Position numbers and translations under genes: made by a program
The notes under the pieces: generated by a model
Databases searched by the model: none
The model's input: only the letters and a program-made list of their open reading frames with translations
What the model was told of the DNA's origin: nothing
Part shown: positions 34,163-41,037 of the stretch, piece after piece
How positions within the stretch are numbered: the first letter of the stretch is position 1
How the letters are laid out: the number at the start of each line of letters is the position of its first letter
Assembly: GCA_016871615.1 (NCBI GenBank)
Contig: VHCX01000027.1
Span: 1-43,058 of the forward strand
Direction: 5' to 3'
DNA length: 43,058 bases
From: Verrucomicrobiota bacterium
GTDB taxonomy: Bacteria > Verrucomicrobiota > Verrucomicrobiia > Limisphaerales > UBA9464

Positions 34163-35092
34163 TCAGCCCTGCAGCGCCGCCAGATGACGCTCGGCCTCGA
34201 TCGCCGCCGAACAGCCCAGACCAGCGGCGGTGATCGCCTGCCGGTAGACCGAGTCGACGCAATCGCCCGCGACGAACACCCCCGGGATCCGGGTGCGGAC
34301 CGATCCGTCGGTCTTGAAATAGCCGTTCTCGTGGAGGTCGAGGGTACCCTTGAACAGCGAGGTGTTGGGCACATGGCCGATCGCGACGAACACTCCGGTG
34401 CACGGCAGGTGCGACTCGGAGCCGGTCTTCAGGTTCTTGAGCGTCACGCCCGTGACCTTGTCGGCGGCCACGTCCGTCACCCCGGTCACCACGCTGTCCC
34501 AGACCGGTTGGATCTTGGGATTGGCCAGGGTGCGTTCGGCCATGATCCGCGAGGCCCGCAGCGTGTCCCGGCGGTGCACGAGGTACACCTTCGAGGCGAA
34601 GCGGGTCAGGTAGGTGGCCTCCTCGCAGGCGGAGTCGCCGCCGCCGACCACCACCACCGGCTGGTTGCGGAACATCGGCAGGGCCCCGTCGCAGGTGGCG
34701 CAGTAGGTCACGCCCTTCTTCTCGAGTTCATGCTCGCCGGGAACGTCGAGGTGCTTGTGCCCGGCACCGCTGGCGATGATGAGCGTGCGGGTCTGGACCG
34801 GTTCACCATCGACCACCAGTTCCGTGACCCCGTCGCCGAACGTCACCGACTCCACGGTCGCGAACTTCACCCGGGCCCCGAACTTTTCGGCCTGGGCCTG
34901 CATGCGTGTCATCAGCTCGTAGCCATCCACGCCGTCGGGGAACCCCGGGAAATTCTCGACGATGCTCGTCGTGGTCAGGAGCCCGCCGGGCATCGTGCCT
35001 GTGAGCACCAGCGGCTTGAGATTGGCGCGGGCCGTGTAGATGGCGGCGGTGAGACCGGCGCACCCGGTCCCGATGATGACGACGTTTTCCAT
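34163..35092 (-). CDS. trxB: Thioredoxin-disulfide reductase
   Basis: 309 residues. Transfers electrons from NADPH through FAD to thioredoxin. The FAD motif is GTGCAG (8-13), the redox pair is CATC (Cys131, Cys134), the NADPH motif is GGGDSA (150-155) with HRRDTLRA, and GVFVAGDC is the second FAD motif. Two departures from the E. coli enzyme are visible: Cys in place of Pro in GSGPAG, and PGGLLTTT where PGGQLTTT is usual. Length and all domains are otherwise normal. Upstream TACGCT (15 nt before ATG) may be a -10 box. Confidence 0.95.
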   Translation of the reverse strand: MENVVIIGTGCAGLTAAIYTARANLKPLVLTGTMPGGLLTTTSIVENFPGFPDGVDGYELMTRMQAQAEKFGARVKFATVESVTFGDGVTELVVDGEPVQTRTLIIASGAGHKHLDVPGEHELEKKGVTYCATCDGALPMFRNQPVVVVGGGDSACEEATYLTRFASKVYLVHRRDTLRASRIMAERTLANPKIQPVWDSVVTGVTDVAADKVTGVTLKNLKTGSESHLPCTGVFVAIGHVPNTSLFKGTLDLHENGYFKTDGSVRTRIPGVFVAGDCVDSVYRQAITAAGLGCSAAIEAERHLAALQG

Positions 35093-35259
35093 GTTCTGCG
35101 CCGCCGAGCGTATCCCGTAACCCCACCCCGGCCAAATCGCATTTCAACCCGGGAGGGTTCGGTGAGGTTTCACGACCTGCATCGATCCGCCGGCCCCGGT
35201 GGCCATGCGCGGGACCTTGCGGGCTCTCCGCCGGACCCTGTCGAGATCGAAGCCGGGGT

Positions 35260-35442
35260 TTATGTCAATAGTGAGGACCGACCCCCTAGGGACTTCGGCA
35301 CCAACTCCAGACGCACCGCCAGGGGTTTCAGCGGGGTCGCCCCCTGGACTCCGGCGGCTGGCACCGACGGTCTTGCCGACAGGGCGGTGAACGCCGATGC
35401 GATCGGCAACCACGACAGTGCGAACCGACGGATGGGATTCAT
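35260..35442 (-). CDS. Possible 60-residue exported peptide
   Basis: The ATG at 35442 is preceded by AAGGAG with a 5-nt spacer, the strongest ribosome binding site in the window. The peptide has a basic start (MNPIRRF), a hydrophobic stretch (ALSWLPIASAFTALSA, about 8-23) and a short Pro/Ala/Leu-rich rest, which looks like a signal peptide or small membrane peptide. I recognise no family. It lies in an otherwise gene-poor stretch between trxB and the hydrolase, transcribed toward trxB. It could be a real small gene, a leader peptide, or the remnant start of a lost secreted protein. Confidence 0.45.
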   Translation of the reverse strand: MNPIRRFALSWLPIASAFTALSARPSVPAAGVQGATPLKPLAVRLELVPKSLGGRSSLLT

Positions 35443-35731
35443 GGGGTCTCCTTGGGAGGGTCAAGGGCGGGATCACCGCTGCGAGGGCTGCGGGATATAG
35501 TGTTCTTCCGATGCATCAACCCCGACACATCCGACAAAAACGACCTCACCCGCGCCCCAAACGTCAACGCCAAAGGCCCAGGCAGCGCGCATCCATTCCG
35601 CGGAATGCGCGGGATTGTTTCCCGAACCGGCGGACGGCGGATTCGTTGGCATGCGGCAGACGGCATGCGGCGGCAACGCGGTCGGCATCCAAGGCTTGCG
35701 CCACGACCACGGGGCACGACAGGGTGAGTCC
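35443..35731. other. Intergenic region with palindrome and possible promoter boxes
   Basis: Divergent spacer of 289 bp between the small peptide gene and the hydrolase gene, visibly less GC-rich than its surroundings. A plus-strand TATAGT (35498-35503) is a good -10 match without a good -35. A perfect 12-bp palindrome ATTCCGCGGAAT lies at 35595-35606. No coding frame convinces. Confidence 0.45.
35595..35606. promoter_or_regulatory. 12-bp palindrome ATTCCGCGGAAT, candidate operator
   Basis: Perfect dyad symmetry, partly extended by GCGC on both sides, placed about 125 bp before the hydrolase start and about 150 bp before the small peptide start. Could be a repressor site; no regulator gene is adjacent. 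Confidence 0.3.
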
Positions 35732-36619
35732 ATGATCCTCCCACGAACCGCGATGGCGCTGTGGGTGATGGGAGCCTTTGCACTCATCGCCCTTCCCGCC
35801 GACCCCATGCCCTCGACCCGGGTGCGGGATGTGATCTACGGACGGGCCGACGGCACGTCGCTGACCTTCGATGTCTTCAAGCCCGCACGCCCCAAGGGCG
35901 TGGGGGTGGTCTACGTGGTCAGCGGCGGATGGTACTCTTCCCCCGAATTCATCGGCCTGAAGGTGGTGCAACAACTGCTCGACCATGGGTACACCGTCTT
36001 CGCGGTGGTTCACGGGTCGAACCCACGCTACCGGATCCCCGAGATCGTGCCCCAGATGGAGCGGGCGGTGCGGTACATCCGCCATCACGCCGCCGACTAC
36101 GCCATCGACCCGGCCCGCCTCGGCGTCTCGGGCGGCAGCGCCGGCGGGCACCTGTCGCTCATGCTGCTCACCCGCGGCGGCCCGGGAAAGGCCGATGCCA
36201 AGGATCCCGTGGACCGCGAGAGTAGCGCGGTGCAGGCCGCGGCGTGCTTCTTCCCGCCGACGGATTTCCTGAACTACGGCAAGCCGGGCGAGACGGCCCT
36301 CGGCGAGGGCATCCTCAAGGACTTCAAGAGCGCCTTCGGCGAGGTGCCCCAGGAACCCGAGGCCAAACGCCGGTTCGGCGAATCGATCTCACCGGCCTAC
36401 CACGTGCGCACGGGCATCGGACCGGTGTTCCTGCTGGTCGGCGATCAAGACCGCCTGGTGCCCATGCAGCAGTCGGAACTCTTCCTCGAGCGGGTCAAGG
36501 CGGTGGGGGGTATCGGCGGGATCGAGATCCGGCCGGGACAGGCCCACGGTTGGAAGGACTGGGAGAACGACGTGGAACGCTTCGCCGTCTGGTTCGACAA
36601 GCACCTGACGCCAAAGTGA
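35732..36619 (+). CDS. Exported alpha/beta-hydrolase (esterase/lipase-like)
   Basis: 295 residues. The N-terminal signal peptide is about 1-23 (hydrophobic ALWVMGAFALIALPA). The fold is alpha/beta hydrolase of the esterase/BD-FAE-like type, with nucleophile Ser136 in GVSGGSAGGH, likely acid Asp240 in VGDQDRLVP and His272 in GQAHGW. The oxyanion-loop region reads VVSGGWYSS and not the usual HGGG. Similar enzymes remove acetyl or feruloyl groups from plant polymers or act on small esters; the substrate is not known. GGGTGAG upstream of ATG 35732 is a usable ribosome binding site. Convergent with the asparaginase gene. Confidence 0.88.
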   Translation: MILPRTAMALWVMGAFALIALPADPMPSTRVRDVIYGRADGTSLTFDVFKPARPKGVGVVYVVSGGWYSSPEFIGLKVVQQLLDHGYTVFAVVHGSNPRYRIPEIVPQMERAVRYIRHHAADYAIDPARLGVSGGSAGGHLSLMLLTRGGPGKADAKDPVDRESSAVQAAACFFPPTDFLNYGKPGETALGEGILKDFKSAFGEVPQEPEAKRRFGESISPAYHVRTGIGPVFLLVGDQDRLVPMQQSELFLERVKAVGGIGGIEIRPGQAHGWKDWENDVERFAVWFDKHLTPK

Positions 36620-36624
36620 GCTCC

Positions 36625-36640
36625 CCGGGGCCGACCCCGG
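36625..36640. terminator. Short GC hairpin between convergent genes
   Basis: CCGGGG-CCGA-CCCCGG forms a 6-bp stem with a tetraloop 6 nt after the hydrolase stop. It lies before the end of the convergent asparaginase gene and could serve both directions. There is no T-tract on either side. Confidence 0.3.
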
Positions 36641-36711
36641 TCTTCAGGGCATGGCCGGGAGCCGATATGTTGCGAGGGAGTGCAATCCCCGCGCCGACTC
36701 GCTCCGCCTGG

Positions 36712-37896
36712 TCAGGCGTTGTCCTGCAGGGCGCCCGGGATCAATCCATCGCAGGGCAGCGTCTTCGGGCCATCCTGCGTGCAGACGGCATAGCGCACGC
36801 GGCGGCCGTCGGTCTGACCGGCCCAACCTCGGTCGTTGTCGTCCTCGGCGTACATGGCCACGGCGGCGTGCTCGCCCTTCGCGTTGATGGCGTAGAAGGT
36901 GATGTTGAAGTTCGGGTCGCCGTTGGGCTTGCGCAGCCGCCGTTCGATGGTGTTGGCGCGGATGCGCCGGAGGGCCTCCAGGCAGGCGTCCTTCGGATGG
37001 CGGCCCTGGCGCATCGCCTCGACGATGAGGTGCGACGAAAGGTTGTAGAGGTTGGCCTCGCCACGCCCGGTCGAACCGGCCGCGCCGATGGCGCCGTCGA
37101 CATACAGTCCGGCCCCCAGAATCGGGGAATCCCCCACCCGGCCCGGGATCTTCCAGGCCAGCCCGCTGGTGGTCGTGACCCCCGCCAATTCGCCGGCCGC
37201 GTTGACACCGTTGCAATGGATCGTGCCCCAGTAGTGGCGCGGCGGGATGACCCCGCCCGCGATGAGCCGGCGCAGGATCCGCTGAGGCTCCACATGCGCC
37301 GAGGTCTTGCGGTCCTCGGGCCGGAGGTAGTGCTTCGGGTCGGTCTGGCGTTTCCACTCGAGCCACGCCTTGCGGGACCGTTCGGTGTTGAGGTCGGCCT
37401 CGATGGTGAAGCCCATGTTGCGGGCAAAGTCCTGGGCCCCCTTGCCGACGAGCAGGTGGTGGTCGGTGCTCTCCATCACGGCATGGGCCACGCGGGACGG
37501 TGTCCTCACGCCCTCGAGGGCCGCCACGCCGCCGGCACGCTTCTTCGGCCCGTGCATGCAGCACGAATCCAACTGCACGACCCCGTCGGCATTGGGAAGT
37601 CCACCGTAGCCCACGCTGGTGTCCTCGGGGTCGAGCTCGACCAGGTTCACCCCCGCGATGAGCGCCTCAAGGATGTCGCTCCCGCCGACCATGCGCGCGA
37701 AGGCCAGTTCGACGCAGGTCTTCGATCCGCCGTTCTTGTGGAAGTTGCCGTTGGCCGAGGCGATGACCACGGGCCGCGAGGTGCGGGAGCGCACGACCGT
37801 CGGCGCGGCCGCCACGACACCGGAACCGAGGGGGGCGGCGGCGGCGACCAGGCCGGTGGCCTTCATGAACGCGCGACGCGACTGACGGGGATTCAT
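36712..37896 (-). CDS. N(4)-(beta-N-acetylglucosaminyl)-L-asparaginase, Tat-exported
   Basis: 394 residues. Cleaves the GlcNAc-asparagine bond of glycopeptides (glycosylasparaginase, Ntn-hydrolase family). The N terminus has a textbook Tat signal SRRAFMK (Arg7-Arg8) plus a hydrophobic segment, so the enzyme is exported folded. The autocleavage and nucleophile residue is expected to be Thr225 in WGTIHCNG, with substrate contacts Arg253 and Asp256 in GRVGDSPI. Both subunits of the mature enzyme are present and the length is normal. The family also contains plain asparaginases, so substrate is inferred from best motif fit. A TAGCTG box 6 nt before ATG and TTGACC 18 nt further up suggest a leaderless mRNA. 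Confidence 0.9.
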   Translation of the reverse strand: MNPRQSRRAFMKATGLVAAAAPLGSGVVAAAPTVVRSRTSRPVVIASANGNFHKNGGSKTCVELAFARMVGGSDILEALIAGVNLVELDPEDTSVGYGGLPNADGVVQLDSCCMHGPKKRAGGVAALEGVRTPSRVAHAVMESTDHHLLVGKGAQDFARNMGFTIEADLNTERSRKAWLEWKRQTDPKHYLRPEDRKTSAHVEPQRILRRLIAGGVIPPRHYWGTIHCNGVNAAGELAGVTTTSGLAWKIPGRVGDSPILGAGLYVDGAIGAAGSTGRGEANLYNLSSHLIVEAMRQGRHPKDACLEALRRIRANTIERRLRKPNGDPNFNITFYAINAKGEHAAVAMYAEDDNDRGWAGQTDGRRVRYAVCTQDGPKTLPCDGLIPGALQDNA

Positions 37897-37902
37897 GGAC
37901 GC

Positions 37903-37932
37903 CAGCTAGGACAACCGGCCCGCGCGGGTCAA
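37903..37932 (-). promoter_or_regulatory. Candidate leaderless promoter of the asparaginase gene
   Basis: On the minus strand TTGACC (37927-37932) is a 5/6 match to the -35 consensus. An 18-nt spacer and TAGCTG (37903-37908) follow, then 6 nt to the ATG at 37896. The predicted start of transcription is at or within 1-2 nt of the start codon, and there is no Shine-Dalgarno site. Confidence 0.5.
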
Positions 37933-38105
37933 GCGCCGGGTTGGTCGCTCCCGCGCCGCGGGACCGGGCCGGGGCTCCCCGGGGTGCCCGTCGGACGATC
38001 CACCCCGGGGATGGCAGGAGCTGCACTGCAGGGCATCCTTTCGGGGAAACCGGAAGGAGTCCGCCGCCACCCCGGAGACGCGCCGCCGGCGAAGAGTCCG
38101 CTTCC

Positions 38106-38138
38106 GGGCTGAGCCCGTTTCCGGGCTTGCGCCCGGAA
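38106..38138 (+). promoter_or_regulatory. Two adjacent hairpins upstream of the GYF-domain gene
   Basis: GGGC-TGA-GCCC (38106-38116) is followed by a perfect 8-bp stem TTCCGGGC-TTGC-GCCCGGAA (38119-38138). The TCCGGGC core occurs three times in a row, so alternative pairings are possible. This could be a structured leader, a terminator for antisense transcription, or a small repeat. Confidence 0.3.
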
Positions 38139-38242
38139 GGATCGGGTGGAGGGATCCATTGGTCGTCACGATGTCCGGGGGAGAATCCCGACGTGCCGGC
38201 TTCCCTGCGAGGCATCCCCGGGGAACATCGGGCAGGAATCCC

Positions 38243-38713
38243 ATGCAGCTTCACATCGCCATCCAAGGACAACGGCAGGGGCCGATGTCGATCGACGAGG
38301 TCAACGCCCAGTTGGCCCAAGGCCGGATCCCGACCGAATCCACGCTGGCATGGCATGAGGGATGTCCCGAGTGGATTCCCCTATGGCAGGTGGCCGGCGT
38401 GGTCCTCCCAAGCCCGCCGGCCCCGGCCCCGGCAACGGTGGCACCGGCAGCGTCTCCGGACGTCCTGAGTTCGGTCATTCCCTACCGGAACCCGATGGCC
38501 CTCTTGGCGTACTACCTCGGCATCTTCAGCCTGATCCCGGTCATCGGGTTGCTCCTGGCCCTGCCGGCGATCGTCCTCGGGGCGCTCGGCCTCGGTCGAA
38601 GTCGGCGCAGCGCCGAGGCGAAGGGAAAGGCCCACGCGTGGACGGGCATCGCGACCGGCACCGTTTCGGTGGTCGGACACGTCATCCTGGTGGTGCTCGC
38701 CGGCGCCCGGTGA
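38243..38713 (+). CDS. GYF_2-domain membrane protein
   Basis: 156 residues. An N-terminal GYF_2 (DUF4339) domain covers about 3-52 and includes QGPMSIDEVNAQLAQGRI plus the Trp-rich end CPEWIPLWQV. A Pro/Ala linker (55-75) follows, then two membrane helices (about 86-118 and 133-153) of the DUF4190 type with the GRSRRSAEAKGK loop between them. This architecture is common in Verrucomicrobia and Planctomycetes; the GYF_2 domain is thought to bind proline-rich peptides, but the role is unknown. ATG 38243 begins directly at the domain. Divergent from the asparaginase gene. Confidence 0.87.
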   Translation: MQLHIAIQGQRQGPMSIDEVNAQLAQGRIPTESTLAWHEGCPEWIPLWQVAGVVLPSPPAPAPATVAPAASPDVLSSVIPYRNPMALLAYYLGIFSLIPVIGLLLALPAIVLGALGLGRSRRSAEAKGKAHAWTGIATGTVSVVGHVILVVLAGAR

Positions 38714-38797
38714 ACCGGCGTGCCCCGCCCGGGCCGGACAAATCCGGGCCCGGTCGGGACCGCCCGGATGGCCCGGGCCAGGCACCCCGCGTGGGGG

Positions 38798-38825
38798 TTG
38801 AATCCTTCGGTCGGCTTGTTAGCGT
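38798..38825 (+). promoter_or_regulatory. Candidate leaderless promoter of pseudopilin gene 38832
   Basis: TTGAAT (38798-38803), a 16-nt spacer and TAGCGT (38820-38825), then CTGGCC and the ATG at 38832. The -10 ends 6 nt before the start codon, so the mRNA would begin at about the ATG. No Shine-Dalgarno site is present. Confidence 0.5.
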
Positions 38826-38831
38826 CTGGCC

Positions 38832-39722
38832 ATGACCCCAAAAGCCGCCGGCCGTGCATCCCTACCGTGCCGTCCTCACCATTCCGTTCCGACGGGGTCT
38901 GCCCGAAAGCCCGTCCGGAAACCCTGGGGATTCACCCTGATCGAGTTGCTGGTGGTCATCGCCATCATCGCCATCCTGGCGGGCATGATGCTGCCGGCGC
39001 TTGCGAAATCGAAGGCGCGGGCCCAGGCCATCCAATGCCTGAGCAACCAGAAGCAATTGACGCTGGCCTGGCAGATGTACACCGACGACCACGCCGACAA
39101 CCTCGTGTGGAACGACCTCACCGCCGACGGATCGGGCTGGGTGCGCGGCATCATGGATTATTCGGCGGGGAACCCCCACAACACCAACCTCGCCAACCTC
39201 GTCAATCCCACGTACGCGAAGCTGGCTCCCTACACGCAGTCGCCCGGCATCTACCGCTGCCCGGGCGACCGCAGCACGGTGACCATCGGCGGCCGGCGCA
39301 TCCCGCGGGTCCGCAGCCTGTCGATGAGCCAGGCCATGAACTCGCGGGACGACTGGCTGAGCTTCATCACCAAGGCCAAGTACGTGGTGTTCCGGAAAGG
39401 CAGCGACCTCAACCGCATGGGGGCCTCGCAGGCCTACGTGTTCATCGACGAGCATCCGGACAGCGTGAATTTCGGCGATTTCGCCGTCTCGATGAACGAC
39501 GGGGCCGCCGCCGGGGCGATCTACATCATCGACTATCCGGCCAGCAACCATGGCACCTCGGGCGCGTTGAGCTTCGCCGACGGCCACGCCGAGGTTCACA
39601 AGTGGGTCGACCCGCGGACCATCAAGCCCGTGCTGCTCAGGCCGATGACCCTCGTCGTGCCCTCGGGCGGCAACAACGACATGCGCTACATGTCCGAGCA
39701 CGCGTCGGTGCGGCTGGAGTGA
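38832..39722 (+). CDS. Type II pseudopilin-like protein with H-X9-DG motif (paralog 2)
   Basis: 296 residues. The basic leader is 33 residues, then GFTLIELL with cleavage expected between Gly33 and Phe34, Glu38 at mature position 5, and one hydrophobic helix (34-57). The exported domain contains [10 protein letters not shown] and [12 protein letters not shown], both shared with the neighbour at 39838-40701, and ends with [15 protein letters not shown], a His-X9-Asp-Gly motif. Function unknown; probably inserted in the inner membrane and exposed outside. It is convergent with paralog 3 and probably arose from the same duplication. Confidence 0.93.
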   Translation: MTPKAAGRASLPCRPHHSVPTGSARKPVRKPWGFTLIELLVVIAIIAILAGMMLPALAKSKARAQAIQCLSNQKQLTLAWQMYTDDHADNLVWNDLTADGSGWVRGIMDYSAGNPHNTNLANLVNPTYAKLAPYTQSPGIYRCPGDRSTVTIGGRRIPRVRSLSMSQAMNSRDDWLSFITKAKYVVFRKGSDLNRMGASQAYVFIDEHPDSVNFGDFAVSMNDGAAAGAIYIIDYPASNHGTSGALSFADGHAEVHKWVDPRTIKPVLLRPMTLVVPSGGNNDMRYMSEHASVRLE

Positions 39723-39837
39723 GCCCGGACGGTCCCGACAGCCGCCCCGTGGATGGCCGCCAGGGGCACGCGCGCAGGCGCCGTCGATTTGCGGGGCCGG
39801 AACCCTCCGTCCTGACCAGGCCGGGCCTCCTCCAAGG

Positions 39838-40701
39838 TCACCGGGGCACCTTGAGCGAGGCCGCGTGGAAGCGACGCAAATCGGGATCGTTGGCCCTCAC
39901 GTTCTGACTCTGGATGTAGGGTGGCAGGCGGCCGATGCGGATCGTGTCGGCCGAGACGAAGCGCCACGACTCGGCATGCCCGTCGGCGAAGCTCAGCGTG
40001 GCGGCGCCCGCGTGCCGCACCGACGGGAAATCCACCCAGAACCACTCCCCGGGCTGCGTGACCACAAAGCGCGCGTTCTCGATGCTGTTCTCGTGCTCGT
40101 CGAGGAAGACGAAGGCCTCGGAAGGCGTCGGCAACACGATCTGCGAGAGCTTGTGCCAGCAGGTGAGGTCGGACGGATCGGGCTGGTCGTTCATCGAGGC
40201 GCTCATCGAGACGCTGCGTGAGCGCGGGATCCGCCGGGCGTCGCGGACCGTGGAGCGATCGGCCGGGCATCGGTAGATCCCTGCGGCCTGGTTGTAGGGA
40301 AAGAGCAGGCCGCGGCGGATGTTGGCATCGTTGGTGTCGGTGAAGGCGTTGCCGATGACCCAGGTGCGGGCGGTGGCATTGGCGCCTTCCCGGCCGCCAT
40401 TGAGCACCGTCTCGTTCGGCGGCAACTCGTCCTTGAAGTCGTCGATGTAGAGCAACCACGCGAGGTTGAGCTGCCGGTAGTTGCTCAGGCACTGCGTGCG
40501 CAGGGCCTTGTTCTTGGCCTTGCCCAGGGCCGGCAGGAGCATGCCGGCCAGGATGGCGATGATGGCGATCACGACGAGCAACTCGATCAACGTGAAGGCC
40601 GCGCCGGAACACCGGAAGCGACGACAGTCCAGCCCGGGGCCCGGGGACATCCCCCCCGCCCCTCTACCCGTCCATGTTCTGTTGGTCCATTCAACCTTCA
40701 T
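39838..40701 (-). CDS. Type II pseudopilin-like protein with H-X9-DG motif (paralog 3)
   Basis: 287 residues. AAFTLIELL has expected cleavage between Ala35 and Phe36 and Glu40 at mature position 5. A hydrophobic helix follows (36-59). The shared segments [10 protein letters not shown] and [11 protein letters not shown] and the end [15 protein letters not shown] show close kinship with the gene at 38832-39722. The long leader is atypical; an internal ATG (Met18) would give a shorter one. The minus-strand upstream region has GGAGG about 11 nt before the ATG and a TAGATT box near 40740. Convergent with paralog 2, with a 115-bp gap. Confidence 0.92.
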   Translation of the reverse strand: MKVEWTNRTWTGRGAGGMSPGPGLDCRRFRCSGAAFTLIELLVVIAIIAILAGMLLPALGKAKNKALRTQCLSNYRQLNLAWLLYIDDFKDELPPNETVLNGGREGANATARTWVIGNAFTDTNDANIRRGLLFPYNQAAGIYRCPADRSTVRDARRIPRSRSVSMSASMNDQPDPSDLTCWHKLSQIVLPTPSEAFVFLDEHENSIENARFVVTQPGEWFWVDFPSVRHAGAATLSFADGHAESWRFVSADTIRIGRLPPYIQSQNVRANDPDLRRFHAASLKVPR

Positions 40702-41037
40702 TCGGGCCTCGCCTCCGTCCCATCCATCGCCCCGCTGAAGAATCTACGTCATGTCCCTCGATCCGATCCACTGGCGACGCTACCCGAGCGATGGAACCTC
40801 AGCAACCCACCGATCGGTTGCAGGAGGTTACAGGGTCACAGCACACCCGGCATTCCGCGGGCGTGCGGGTGGTTCCAGGCGCGGGTCATGGAGGCACTTG
40901 GGCCGCTTGCGATGACTCCTGGGGGGCGGGTCGGGCGGTGGCGACCCGCGATTGGCCTGCGATTCGCGGTTGCCCGGGCGGCGGGTTCGGGTCTGATCGT
41001 CGGTGTTCCCGCGAAGCCTCCGGTCTTGTCCCCGTCC
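40702..41037. other. Divergent intergenic region, with a hairpin
   Basis: 336 bp between the pseudopilin gene (minus) and the MFS gene (plus). The MFS frame is open back to an ATG at 40888, but those 50 residues do not resemble transporter sequence. It contains an 8-bp inverted repeat at 40926-40949 and nothing else I can name. Confidence 0.5.
40926..40949 (+). promoter_or_regulatory. Inverted repeat GCGGGTCG-N8-CGACCCGC upstream of MFS gene
   Basis: Perfect 8-bp arms (40926-40933 and 40942-40949) lie about 90 nt before the MFS start. Could be an operator or a leader hairpin. Confidence 0.3.

Larger units (their letters stand above)
37897..38242. other. Divergent intergenic region with GC-rich hairpins
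   Basis: 346 bp between the asparaginase and GYF-domain genes. It holds the asparaginase promoter (37903-37932), CCCCGG-type inverted repeats near 37975-38015 and a perfect hairpin at 38119-38138. No convincing coding frame is present. Confidence 0.5.

Noticed and set aside
35144-35476. Overlapping 110-residue minus-strand frame beside the small peptide
   Set aside because: Arg/Pro-rich, no ribosome binding site and no signal peptide; the 60-residue frame has much better initiation signals.
37906-38244. Minus-strand frame with a CSSCH haem-like motif, possible cytochrome remnant
   Set aside because: Only the one motif fits. The surrounding residues are Arg/Pro-rich, the frame overlaps the asparaginase promoter and its start coincides with the GYF gene start. 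Probably chance.
40888-41037. N-terminal extension of the MFS transporter by 50 residues
   Set aside because: The extension has no transporter-like sequence and spans an inverted repeat; ATG 41038 gives the normal N terminus.
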